Under the pieces are notes generated by a model. The model had not been told where the DNA came from and did no database searches. It saw nothing but the letters and a program-made list of their open reading frames with translations. Made by a program: the position numbers and the translations under genes. A stretch of DNA of 5,570 nucleotides, taken from contig JAEDIZ010000129.1 in the NCBI GenBank assembly GCA_016296635.1, forward strand, positions 1 to 5,570, in the 5' to 3' direction. The stretch comes from Oscillospiraceae bacterium. GTDB taxonomy: Bacteria; Bacillota; Clostridia; Oscillospirales; Oscillospiraceae. Of this stretch, positions 1 to 5,137 are shown piece by piece; position 1 is the first letter of the stretch, and every line of letters starts with the position of its first letter.

Positions 1-8
1 GGTCTTTT

Positions 9-54
9 TGGTGGAGATAAGCGGGATCGAACCGCTGACCTCTTGAATGCCATT
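9..54 (-). pseudogene. 3' portion of a tRNA-Ala (GGC) gene, 5' half missing
   Basis: Read on the minus strand, this block gives an anticodon loop ATGGCAT (anticodon GGC), the 3' anticodon stem TCAAG, a five-base variable loop, a perfect five-pair T stem (AGCGG/CCGCT) around loop TTCGATC, the 3' acceptor strand TATCTCC, discriminator A and an encoded CCA. Upstream of the loop the 5' anticodon stem, D arm and 5' acceptor strand are absent, because the sequence is instead the end of the SLH-protein gene. The match stops one base before the TAA of that gene. It cannot fold as a tRNA. A half tRNA ending in CCA is the usual footprint left at one end of an element integrated into a tRNA 3' end; that origin is inferred, because no integrase or second copy lies in the window. 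Confidence 0.85.
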
Positions 55-2247
55 TTACCCCGCAAGATAGCGGAACAGGAACACAACTGCTTCTGCGCGG
101 GTGCAGACCCGCATCGGCGCAAATCTGCCCTCTCCGATGCCGGATGTAATTCTGCGATCCGCTGCCCACGCAACAGCACCTGCATAATATGCATCTGCCG
201 GCACATCCCGGTAGCCGGAGTCTGTCCAGGTGGGCTTTACACCTGCAAAGCGCATCAGGAAGGTGACAAATTCAGCCCGGGTACATTTCTGATCCGGTCG
301 GAAACAGCCGTTCCCCGTACCGGTCGTGATACCTGCCCGGACGGCCCATGTCACAGCATCTGCATAGTAGCTGCCCGGAATAACGTCACGGAACAGCGAC
401 GCGGGTTCCACCGCAGGACTTCCGGCTGCCCGATAGAGCATGGTAACGATCTGCGCACGCGTACAGACCAAATCCGGTGCAAATATGGTTTTACTCATAC
501 CGGTTACGAGCTTCTGTCCGACTGCCCATTTTACGGCATCTGCGTAATAGGCATCCGGCAAAACATCGGAGAATGTCACGGGATCGGGAGCCGGCTGCGG
601 CGCAATCGGATCCGGGGTAACCGGCGGAACATACGGCGGATCCTCTTCCGGAGACGGAATGGGTAGGCAGACACTTCCGGTTACGTTCCGAAGGCCTGTG
701 AGCGTGACGGTATTTCCATCGACACTCTTGGAATAATGAACGTTTTCGCTGAGTGCCACGCCGTTCCGGCTGATCTGTACGCTGCCGTCACTCTGCACGT
801 CAATGTCGCAGTCCGCCATCTGCCACGGCTGCGTGACCAGCACGACACCGTCCAGATTTCGCAGCCACGTCAGGCCGTTTCTTCTTCGCACCGTGAGGGG
901 ATTGAGAACACAGCTATAGATGCTCAGAACATCCAGCTCGCCTTCGCTGTCGGACGCTGTACCGAGGGCGCTGATGACATAGCCGACGCCGTTCTCTTCG
1001 CCGACATAAACCATACAATGGCCGGGGAAATACAGCAGCGCACCTGCAGGCAGCGTGGAAAGAAACTGCTGCTTCTCGGTATCGTTCAGGGTGCTGATGT
1101 CGATTCTGGTGCCGGGCACAAGCTGCTGCCATGTCGTGTTGCGCGGTAGTTCAAAACCAAAGCAGCGGTAGATCGTCCTTGAATACAGCGTACAGTCCAT
1201 GGAGTCCAGCATTCCGCCCCAGCCGTAACGGTTGCCAAGGCAGGAGAACGCGACCTTCAGAATGTTTTCCTGCGTAAACGGCAGGAAGCCGATACTGACG
1301 CTGTTATGCTGGGAAATCAGCGCCATCCGGCGCACATATCTGCCGTCTTCGTCTCTGGTTGGCAGATAGACAACGTGGTTATTCCATCCGTTCCGCTCGC
1401 CGATGTTGGCAGGAATCTCGCTATCGGGAACGAGCTTCAGAATGGTACCGATTGTCAGTTTCACTTCCGAGCTGTACGGCACAAGAATAGAAGGTTCAAG
1501 AACGATTTTATCCTCGGTCACCACCAGAAAGTCGTCTCCGTCCAGCTCGACCTGCCACGCTTCATCCCACTCGGCTTCGTCTGCGCAAATCGCCATATCC
1601 TGCGCATTGACCCAGCCGGTGCAGTTGGTTGAATAGCCCCAATAGAAGACTTCACCGGCATGTTCGCACATCTGGCGAACGACGAACGGCTCATTCATTG
1701 CAAGCGCTGAATTCTCCATCTCGTCATCCGGATCGGCCGGAGAATAGCCGATGACATCGCTGATTGGATACGCACGCAGGTCAGTACGCCTGACTGCGAC
1801 TGCATAGAGGCCGCTGCGCGTTTCTTCGGAGAATGCCGTTGCAAGAATATCATTTCGGATCGCGCCGAAATATGCTTCGTTATCGATCAGTATGCCGTCA
1901 ATATAGAGTTCGCGTGTGGGAACCGCAATCGTTGCCAGACTCTCGCGCAGAGCGGCCGCGTTATAGCTTTTTCTGCCGACGGTATGCAGTTCAAATACCT
2001 GCGTGCCGGCACCGTCGATTGCAGCCTGATTGACGGCGGCAATTTCTTCCGCGTTCAGCAGGATCTCATCAAATCCCGGCAGAGCCTTGTCTTTCCAGTA
2101 GCTGGGATCGCACATCTGCTCCGTAACGCCGGACGGGTATGTAACGTTGGCAGCGGCCAGCTGCACAGGTTCTGCAGCGAAAGCCGGTTGTGCCAGCGCA
2201 AAAAGCGATGCGCCAAGGGCTAGCAGTAAGGCAATCTTCTTTTTCAT
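55..2247 (-). CDS. Secreted SLH-anchored NlpC/P60 (C40) peptidoglycan peptidase
   Basis: A cell-wall hydrolase of about 730 residues. Residues 1-24 are a signal peptide (MKKK, hydrophobic core, AQPAFA cleavage site). Residues of about 146-222 resemble an SH3-like wall-binding region. The C40 domain (about 325-460) has YGWGG at 341-345, the catalytic-type Cys352 in DCTLYSR and His410 in FPGHCMVYVG; the usual third polar residue aligns with Ser426. A small beta-rich segment (about 479-526, ending TLTGLRNVTG) and a proline-rich linker (about 529-557) lead to three SLH domains near 558-607, 618-668 and 678-728. Each SLH domain has a YYADAV-like (YYAGAV in the third) and a CTRA(E/Q) motif, as expected for binding pyruvylated wall polymer. 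C40 enzymes cut peptide stems; the exact bond is not predictable here. The start at 2247 is chosen for an AGGA nine bases upstream; ATG at 2256 (three residues longer) is possible. The frame open to 2433 has no secretion signal at its beginning. No terminator is seen before the tRNA remnant. Confidence 0.9.
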   Translation of the reverse strand: MKKKIALLLALGASLFALAQPAFAAEPVQLAAANVTYPSGVTEQMCDPSYWKDKALPGFDEILLNAEEIAAVNQAAIDGAGTQVFELHTVGRKSYNAAALRESLATIAVPTRELYIDGILIDNEAYFGAIRNDILATAFSEETRSGLYAVAVRRTDLRAYPISDVIGYSPADPDDEMENSALAMNEPFVVRQMCEHAGEVFYWGYSTNCTGWVNAQDMAICADEAEWDEAWQVELDGDDFLVVTEDKIVLEPSILVPYSSEVKLTIGTILKLVPDSEIPANIGERNGWNNHVVYLPTRDEDGRYVRRMALISQHNSVSIGFLPFTQENILKVAFSCLGNRYGWGGMLDSMDCTLYSRTIYRCFGFELPRNTTWQQLVPGTRIDISTLNDTEKQQFLSTLPAGALLYFPGHCMVYVGEENGVGYVISALGTASDSEGELDVLSIYSCVLNPLTVRRRNGLTWLRNLDGVVLVTQPWQMADCDIDVQSDGSVQISRNGVALSENVHYSKSVDGNTVTLTGLRNVTGSVCLPIPSPEEDPPYVPPVTPDPIAPQPAPDPVTFSDVLPDAYYADAVKWAVGQKLVTGMSKTIFAPDLVCTRAQIVTMLYRAAGSPAVEPASLFRDVIPGSYYADAVTWAVRAGITTGTGNGCFRPDQKCTRAEFVTFLMRFAGVKPTWTDSGYRDVPADAYYAGAVAWAADRRITSGIGEGRFAPMRVCTRAEAVVFLFRYLAG

Positions 2248-2353
2248 TGTTTTCATTCCTACGCTTCTTTCCAAAATTTGTTTCTTACTGATTTTCGCAT
2301 TTTTTCGGATCAATTGCAACACATGTTTTCGATTTGCTTGATTGCGGTGGGAT

Positions 2354-2376
2354 CGTGCGCAATGAAAAAGCACACG
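2354..2376. other. Short hairpin upstream of the SLH peptidase gene
   Basis: CGTGCGC (2354-2360) and GCACACG (2370-2376) pair over seven positions, one of them a wobble on the minus strand, around a nine-base A-rich loop. It lies about 107-129 bases upstream of the SLH-gene start. No U-run follows on either strand, so it is not a terminator. It may be part of an untranslated leader or have no role. Confidence 0.3.
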
Positions 2377-2390
2377 CGAAAAAGCCTTAT

Positions 2391-2438
2391 GCTCTATGTG
2401 TCGGAGAAGATTCGATGCAGTTTCGTTCTGCATAGAGC
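2391..2438. other. Overlapping inverted repeats upstream of the SLH peptidase gene
   Basis: GCTCTATG (2391-2398) is the exact reverse complement of CATAGAGC (2431-2438), and ATGCAG (2415-2420) is the exact reverse complement of CTGCAT (2428-2433). The two pairings share CAT at 2431-2433, so they can be alternatives or be merged into one 11-pair stem with a long bulge. The block lies about 140-190 bases upstream of the SLH-gene start. This could be a leader structure or a protein-binding site. No riboswitch family is recognised. Confidence 0.35.
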
Positions 2439-2585
2439 CCTAATAATCGGCAGAAATATCAAGGCATTTTTATTACAGCCCACTATATCATCGGAAACCA
2501 AACCGGCCCGAGCGAATTGCCAGAAATCGGGTGTACCGGCAGCAATACCGTGGAGAGAGCCATCTGTTGTATCAAAGAAACATGA
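2436..2585 (+). other. Start-less open frame ending in a plus-strand terminator; possible gene remnant
   Basis: This frame runs 49 codons without a stop, from just after a TAG at 2433-2435 to a TGA at 2583-2585 that lies inside the terminator hairpin. It contains GNQTGPSELPEIGCTGSN and ends AICCIKET. There is no ATG or GTG and no ribosome binding site. The composition does not look random, and the plus-strand terminator would suit a plus-strand transcript, so it could be the tail of a decayed gene or a small RNA. It may equally be chance; I do not recognise the product. Confidence 0.2.
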
Positions 2586-2614
2586 TCCGTTTTTTAGATC
2601 ACGTTTCTTTTTTT
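2574..2614 (+). terminator. Intrinsic terminator, plus orientation, no clear parent gene
   Basis: AAAGAAACATGATC (2574-2587) pairs with GATCACGTTTCTTT (2597-2610), 13 of 14 positions, around a nine-base loop, and runs into seven T residues (2608-2614) on the plus strand. On the minus strand the mismatch becomes a G-T wobble but no extra U-run follows, so plus is the better orientation. No plus-strand gene with a start lies to its left. It could serve as a back-up stop behind the aquaporin terminator. Confidence 0.65.
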
Positions 2615-2639
2615 GCCTTTTCTGTCGGATTCGATCATG

Positions 2640-2672
2640 AAAAAATCCCGGAAGCATTGCTTCCGGGATTTT
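2640..2672 (-). terminator. Intrinsic terminator of the aquaporin gene
   Basis: TCCCGGAAGC (2646-2655) and GCTTCCGGGA (2659-2668) pair perfectly around a three-base loop, with A/T extension at the base. On the minus strand the stem is followed by a run of six U (2645-2640). It begins 16 bases after the aquaporin stop codon. The plus side is also T-rich (TTTTCTTT), so it may work in both directions. Confidence 0.9.
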
Positions 2673-2687
2673 CTTTATCCTTGCGGA

Positions 2688-3155
2688 TTACTTTTCCAGA
2701 GCCTTGTAGGTAACGGCAGCCAGCGCTGCGCCGACCAGCGGGCCGACGATGAACACCCACAGGCAGGCAAGAGGCTCTGCATTGCCGCCCACGCCTGCAA
2801 GACCGTTGGAGCCGAAGCCGCCGGTCATGTCGGTGACATTGCCGAGACCGAAGATTGCAGCGAGGATGCCTGCGCCTGCCAGTGCGCCGAGGATCTGGGC
2901 GATGACATAGCTGACAAATTCCTTGACCTTCATGCCGCCGGACAGCAGCACGCCGAGGGAAACTGCGGGGTTGATGTGGCAGCCGGAGATGTTGCCGATG
3001 GAGTAGGCCATTGCCACGATCACGAGGCCGAAGGCCAGCGCGGTCAGCAGATAGCCGGAGCCGCTGGCGGCGTCGCAGCCCACCAGCATGGCAGTGCCGC
3101 AGCCGAGGATGACCAGAACGGCTGTGCCGATGAACTCAGAGATAAACTTTTTCAT
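2688..3155 (-). CDS. Aquaporin/MIP-family protein, internally shortened (one NPA motif only)
   Basis: The 155-residue product begins like bacterial AqpZ-type channels: TM1 (about 4-25), TM2 (about 35-53, with the Phe42 that normally lines the selectivity filter), the half-helix GCHINPAVSLG with NPA at 62-64, and TM3 (about 80-103). The loop ending GGFGSNGLAGVGGNAEPLA then runs straight into LWVFIVGPLVGAALAA, which is the usual last helix (TM6). Full family members are about 220-240 residues. What is missing here is TM4, TM5 and the second NPA(R) loop, including the filter Arg and His. The deletion is in frame and removes two helices, so the ends keep their cytoplasmic side. Water or glycerol transport is therefore doubtful. 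The start is supported by AAAGGAG eight bases before ATG, and the gene has its own terminator. It could be a decaying gene, a mini-channel or an assembly collapse. Confidence 0.85.
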   Translation of the reverse strand: MKKFISEFIGTAVLVILGCGTAMLVGCDAASGSGYLLTALAFGLVIVAMAYSIGNISGCHINPAVSLGVLLSGGMKVKEFVSYVIAQILGALAGAGILAAIFGLGNVTDMTGGFGSNGLAGVGGNAEPLACLWVFIVGPLVGAALAAVTYKALEK

Positions 3156-3167
3156 AGGGGTCTCTCC

Positions 3168-3192
3168 TTTTATAAGTATTTACTTTATAAAA
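3168..3192. promoter_or_regulatory. AT-rich inverted repeat in the aquaporin leader, candidate operator
   Basis: TTTTATAAGTA (3168-3178) faces TACTTTATAAAA (3181-3192), an inverted repeat broken by one extra T. It ends 12 bases before the aquaporin ATG, beside the ribosome binding site, and overlaps the likely transcription start. It may be a repressor site or a weak 5' leader hairpin; no regulator can be named. Confidence 0.4.
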
Positions 3193-3221
3193 GGTATAAC
3201 GCGCAGGTGCGGGAAATACAA
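3193..3221 (-). promoter_or_regulatory. Candidate promoter of the aquaporin gene
   Basis: On the minus strand TTGTAT (3221-3216) is 17 bases from TATACC (3198-3193). The match to the sigma-A consensus is modest (3/6 and 4/6), but the spacing and the position 38 bases before the ATG fit. The start point would fall in the AT-rich inverted repeat. Confidence 0.35.
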
Positions 3222-3257
3222 GAAAAATTTGGAGAGATACGGAAAAGAAGCGGGGAA

Positions 3258-4256
3258 TCAGAGCAGCCTGCGTACCCCCGGGATCTTTCGCAGCAGGAAA
3301 CAGACGAGCGCAGAGAGAAAGTAGACGATGACGGCCTTACAGACGGCCCAGACCAGTCCCGGGAAAACGGCCGGGTATGGTACGAATCTACGCAGCAGAT
3401 CAAAGAAGAGCGGGTGGATCAGATAGATCCCGAGGCAAAGGCTCGCCGCTCCGCGCAAAGCGGAAACCGCGTGCGGGGAAAGCGTTTTCCCGGAAAATAG
3501 AGCGCAGACCGCGCCGAAGAAGCCGACGCCTGCCAGGATAGCGCCGGGCGAGAAAAAACTCAGAAGTGTCAGATTATAGTCTGTGCCGCGGGAAAGAAAC
3601 AGTGTTCCGCCCACAGTAAACCCGGTACCCAGCAGAAACAGCAGCACCCAGATCCGGGTCGGCACCTTTGGCCGGAACCGCTGCAGATAATCTCCCAACA
3701 GCACGAGGAAAAGAAAGCCGGTCTGCGTGGGCAGTTTCGTCCGCTCCATGATCTCCGCCACCAGAGAAAACCGCTCCGAACGCAGCAGTATCGTAATAAT
3801 GGAGCCGAGCAGCGCGGTAACAACCAGTGCATAAAGATATGTGCTTTTTGATGCGGAGCGGGCAAAAGCGGAGAGCATCGGAGCCAGCAGATACAGCCCT
3901 GCTGCCATCCACAGATACCAGAGGTGCACGGGCTCCGTCAGTACATATACGGGGAAAGACTTGACGGACTTTTCTCCGACCAGCAGGTAGTAGAGAGAGT
4001 AGACAGCGGCCCAGAAGACGGCCAATCCCACGAACCGCAGACCCTTTTGCACGTAAGACTGCCATGCCTTTTCCCTGAGAAGAAGATAACGTCCGGTGAT
4101 AAGGACAAAGACCGGCACAGAAAACCGGCAAATGCAGTTGACGATCAGACAGCCGCGGCTGTCCGTGCCGGTCGCGTGAAGCAGGACGACGAAAAACGAT
4201 GCAGCAATACGCAGAAAATCCGTATCCGAGTCAGATTTCTTCAAAGCACGATTCAT
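3258..4256 (-). CDS. Acyltransferase family 3 integral membrane protein
   Basis: A 332-residue protein with about ten hydrophobic helices, the usual size and pattern of acyltransferase-3 (WecH/OatA-type membrane domain) enzymes, which move acyl groups such as acetyl onto surface sugars or wall polymers. Family marks visible are LRIAASFFVVLLHA (Arg16 and His27, the paired conserved residues of helix 1), VFVLITGRYLLL (49-60, the FxxSGxLL-like segment), HLWYLWMAAGLYLLAPML (111-128) and LCLGIYLIHPLFF (273-285). There is no extracellular SGNH domain, so it is a stand-alone transferase. The acceptor cannot be predicted; no sugar-polymer genes adjoin it. A GGGGG seven bases before the ATG is an imperfect ribosome binding site. 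It is transcribed toward the aquaporin gene with 102 bases between them and no terminator in that gap, so read-through is possible. Confidence 0.88.
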   Translation of the reverse strand: MNRALKKSDSDTDFLRIAASFFVVLLHATGTDSRGCLIVNCICRFSVPVFVLITGRYLLLREKAWQSYVQKGLRFVGLAVFWAAVYSLYYLLVGEKSVKSFPVYVLTEPVHLWYLWMAAGLYLLAPMLSAFARSASKSTYLYALVVTALLGSIITILLRSERFSLVAEIMERTKLPTQTGFLFLVLLGDYLQRFRPKVPTRIWVLLFLLGTGFTVGGTLFLSRGTDYNLTLLSFFSPGAILAGVGFFGAVCALFSGKTLSPHAVSALRGAASLCLGIYLIHPLFFDLLRRFVPYPAVFPGLVWAVCKAVIVYFLSALVCFLLRKIPGVRRLL

Positions 4257-4287
4257 CTGCAGGCCCCCACTTTCTCTGTCTTAGTCC

Positions 4288-4316
4288 ATCATATCATACT
4301 GTTTTCCGGCTGTAAA
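4288..4316 (-). promoter_or_regulatory. Sigma-A-type promoter of the acyltransferase gene
   Basis: On the minus strand TTTACA (4316-4311) is exactly 17 bases from TATGAT (4293-4288); each matches the consensus at five of six. A second, overlapping TATGAT lies five bases nearer. The predicted leader is about 25 bases. Confidence 0.75.
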
Positions 4317-4330
4317 GAAGCCGCCGGAAA
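4303..4330. promoter_or_regulatory. Inverted repeat framing the acyltransferase -35 box, candidate operator
   Basis: TTTCCGGC (4303-4310) and GCCGGAAA (4323-4330) are perfect reverse complements 12 bases apart, and the -35 hexamer (4311-4316) lies between them. The 20-base centre spacing puts both arms on about the same DNA face, as in dimeric repressor or activator sites. No regulator is identified. There is no U-run, so it is not a good terminator. Confidence 0.45.
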
Positions 4331-4427
4331 GGAGAAACAACGGTGAAGCAACGAAGAAACAGGGACAGATTTTCTTGCTTTTGGAACTGCTGAAAAACAG
4401 CGGGACATCCGAAGGACACAAGAAAAC
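4331..4427. other. Non-coding stretch with no recognisable content
   Basis: An A-rich stretch upstream of the acyltransferase promoter. It holds a 15-codon GTG frame behind AAAGGAG (4327-4333) and a minor GCTG/CAGC hairpin, neither convincing. I see no RNA gene or repeat here. Confidence 0.4.
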
Positions 4428-4461
4428 AAAAAAGAGGAGAAGGATATCTCCCTCTCCTCTT
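4428..4461 (-). terminator. Intrinsic terminator of the 4489-4584 stub gene
   Basis: AAGAGGAGA (4432-4440) pairs with TCTCCTCTT (4453-4461). The stem extends past one mismatch by three more pairs to a four-base loop. On the minus strand the stem ends in six U followed by GUUUUC. It begins 27 bases after the stop codon of the short minus-strand frame, which supports real transcription from that side. Confidence 0.85.
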
Positions 4462-4488
4462 GGAAAGCCTTGATTTATAAGGATTCTA

Positions 4489-4584
4489 TCAGCCGAAATA
4501 TCTCTCCAGCAGACCCTTCAGAGCCTTGCCGTGACTAATATCCTCAGGGCAATCAGCATGACCAAAAAGGAAGCATGTTTTCAT
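4489..4584 (-). CDS. 31-residue stub resembling the N-terminus of a SLOG/Rossmann-like protein
   Basis: A short frame beginning MKTCFLFGHADCPEDI, which resembles the start of a widespread Clostridia family of about 150 or more residues with a Rossmann-like nucleotide-binding fold (SLOG-like). That comparison is from memory, not a search. After about residue 16 the sequence continues SHGKALKGLLERYFG and stops, so most of the fold is absent. Signs of expression are good: GAGGGTGA ends eight bases or fewer before the ATG, a perfect TATAAT lies about 56 bases upstream, and a strong terminator follows. It is divergent from the XRE regulator gene and probably shares its operator region. It is either a pseudogene left by an internal deletion or frameshift, or a true micro-protein. 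An overlapping ATG at 4588 in another frame gives only 11 codons. Confidence 0.5.
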   Translation of the reverse strand: MKTCFLFGHADCPEDISHGKALKGLLERYFG

Positions 4585-4639
4585 TCATTCACCCTCGTTC
4601 TGTGCAAATAGCACATCTGTACTATCATGTCATTTTAAC

Positions 4640-4645
4640 ATTATA
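4640..4645 (-). promoter_or_regulatory. Perfect -10 box (TATAAT) for the stub gene
   Basis: The minus strand reads TATAAT at 4645-4640, giving a leader of about 48 bases before the ATG at 4584. The -35 side is poor: TTGTAT is only 14 bases away, and nothing better exists at 16-18. This suggests a weak or activator-assisted promoter overlapping the XRE operator. Confidence 0.5.
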
Positions 4646-4646
4646 G

Positions 4647-4686
4647 TTCTGTATTTACAATACAACTGTACAAACAAAATACAGAA
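4647..4686. promoter_or_regulatory. Cluster of inverted half-sites between divergent genes, likely XRE operator
   Basis: TTCTGTATTT (4647-4656) and AAATACAGAA (4677-4686) are perfect reverse complements whose centres are 30 bases apart, close to three helical turns. Inside is a second palindrome, TGTATT-TAC-AATACA (4650-4664), and the self-complementary TGTACA (4667-4672). The TGTATT/AATACA half-site therefore occurs three times. The cluster sits in the minus-strand promoter and just upstream of the regulator's ribosome binding site, the classic place for auto-repression. A weak plus promoter (ATGTCA 4627-4632, 17 bases, TGTATT 4650-4655) would be overlapped by it. Confidence 0.6.
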
Positions 4687-4699
4687 GGGTGAGCAGCTT

Positions 4700-5047
4700 A
4701 TGGCAATCGACTACAAAGACATCGGTCAAAGAATTAAACAGAAGCGAGTGGAGCAAGGCCTCACCCAAGAACGGCTGTCCGAACTTGTCGGAATTGGGCC
4801 TTCTCACATGAGCCATATCGAGTCGGGATCTACTGTCCCCAGTTTTGAAGTCTTTATTTCAATTCTGAACGCTTTGGGGTGTTCGGCTGACGAATTGCTA
4901 TGCCGAGAAACAACCACCGCAAAACCATTGCTGAGTAGCTGGCTCTCCGACCTTGTTGCAGATTGTGACCAAACGGAAACAAAAATCTTGTCGGACGTTC
5001 TGATAGCTACAAAGGAGACACTTAGGAAGAACAAAGTAACAGACTAG
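4700..5047 (+). CDS. XRE-family (Cro/CI-type) transcriptional regulator
   Basis: A 115-residue DNA-binding protein. Residues 8-66 form a helix-turn-helix of the Cro/CI type: IGQRIKQKRVEQGLTQERLSE, then the recognition helix region GIGPSHMSHIESG (31-43), then PSFEVFISILNALGCSADELL. Residues 67-115 are a short helical tail (ETKILSDVLIATKETLRK), probably for dimerisation, without a peptidase or metal-binding domain. The start has a good ribosome binding site (AAGGGTGAG, 4685-4693). The gene is the only recognised protein gene on the plus strand, is divergent from the stub gene, and has operator-like repeats in its promoter, so it is likely auto-regulated. G+C is near 48 %, lower than the neighbours, which may mean acquisition from a mobile element. 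Its targets beyond this locus are unknown. Confidence 0.9.
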   Translation: MAIDYKDIGQRIKQKRVEQGLTQERLSELVGIGPSHMSHIESGSTVPSFEVFISILNALGCSADELLCRETTTAKPLLSSWLSDLVADCDQTETKILSDVLIATKETLRKNKVTD

Positions 5048-5073
5048 AGGGGCGTTAAGTGCCCCTTTTCTTT
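5048..5073 (+). terminator. Intrinsic terminator of the XRE regulator gene
   Basis: AGGGGC (5048-5053) pairs with GCCCCT (5061-5066) around a seven-base loop, followed by TTTTCTTT. It starts at the base after the stop codon. Confidence 0.9.
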
Positions 5074-5093
5074 ATTTTGCAAAGAATGGACGC

Positions 5094-5123
5094 AAAAAAG
5101 AGGAAGCGGTTTTCCGCTTCCTC
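5094..5123 (-). terminator. Intrinsic terminator of the rubredoxin/desulforedoxin-like operon
   Basis: GAGGAAGCGG (5100-5109) and CCGCTTCCTC (5114-5123) pair perfectly around a four-base loop. On the minus strand six U follow (5099-5094). It begins 14 bases after the stop codon of the desulforedoxin-like gene and faces the XRE terminator, insulating the convergent genes. Confidence 0.92.
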
Positions 5124-5137
5124 AATGATGTATTCGC

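Noticed and set aside
120..600. Repeated DNA blocks such as the CATCTGCATA-like segments
   Set aside because: They are the coding consequence of three SLH domains sharing YYADAV-like motifs and are not a separate repeat array or CRISPR.
43..666. Long plus-strand open frame of 207 codons
   Set aside because: It is antisense to the SLH domains and linker. It has a Cys/Arg-rich, non-natural composition, no ribosome binding site, and starts inside the tRNA remnant.
2248..2433. N-terminal extension of the SLH peptidase to 2433
   Set aside because: The extension puts about 60 unrelated residues before a classic signal peptide. ATG at 2247 or 2256 with the nearby AGGA or GAAAG fits secretion.
2394..2657. 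Minus-strand 87-codon frame between the aquaporin and SLH genes
   Set aside because: It runs through both terminator hairpins and starts inside the aquaporin terminator, so it would hardly be transcribed. It has no family resemblance.
2613..3500. Plus-strand open frame of 295 codons rich in Ala, Asp, His and Glu
   Set aside because: It is the antisense shadow of the aquaporin gene and the end of the acyltransferase gene; the minus frames there carry clear family motifs.
4343..4390. Short GTG frame of 15 codons behind AAAGGAG on the plus strand
   Set aside because: It is too short, has no recognisable sequence and no terminator of its own; the Shine-Dalgarno match is partly the arm of the inverted repeat at 4303-4330.
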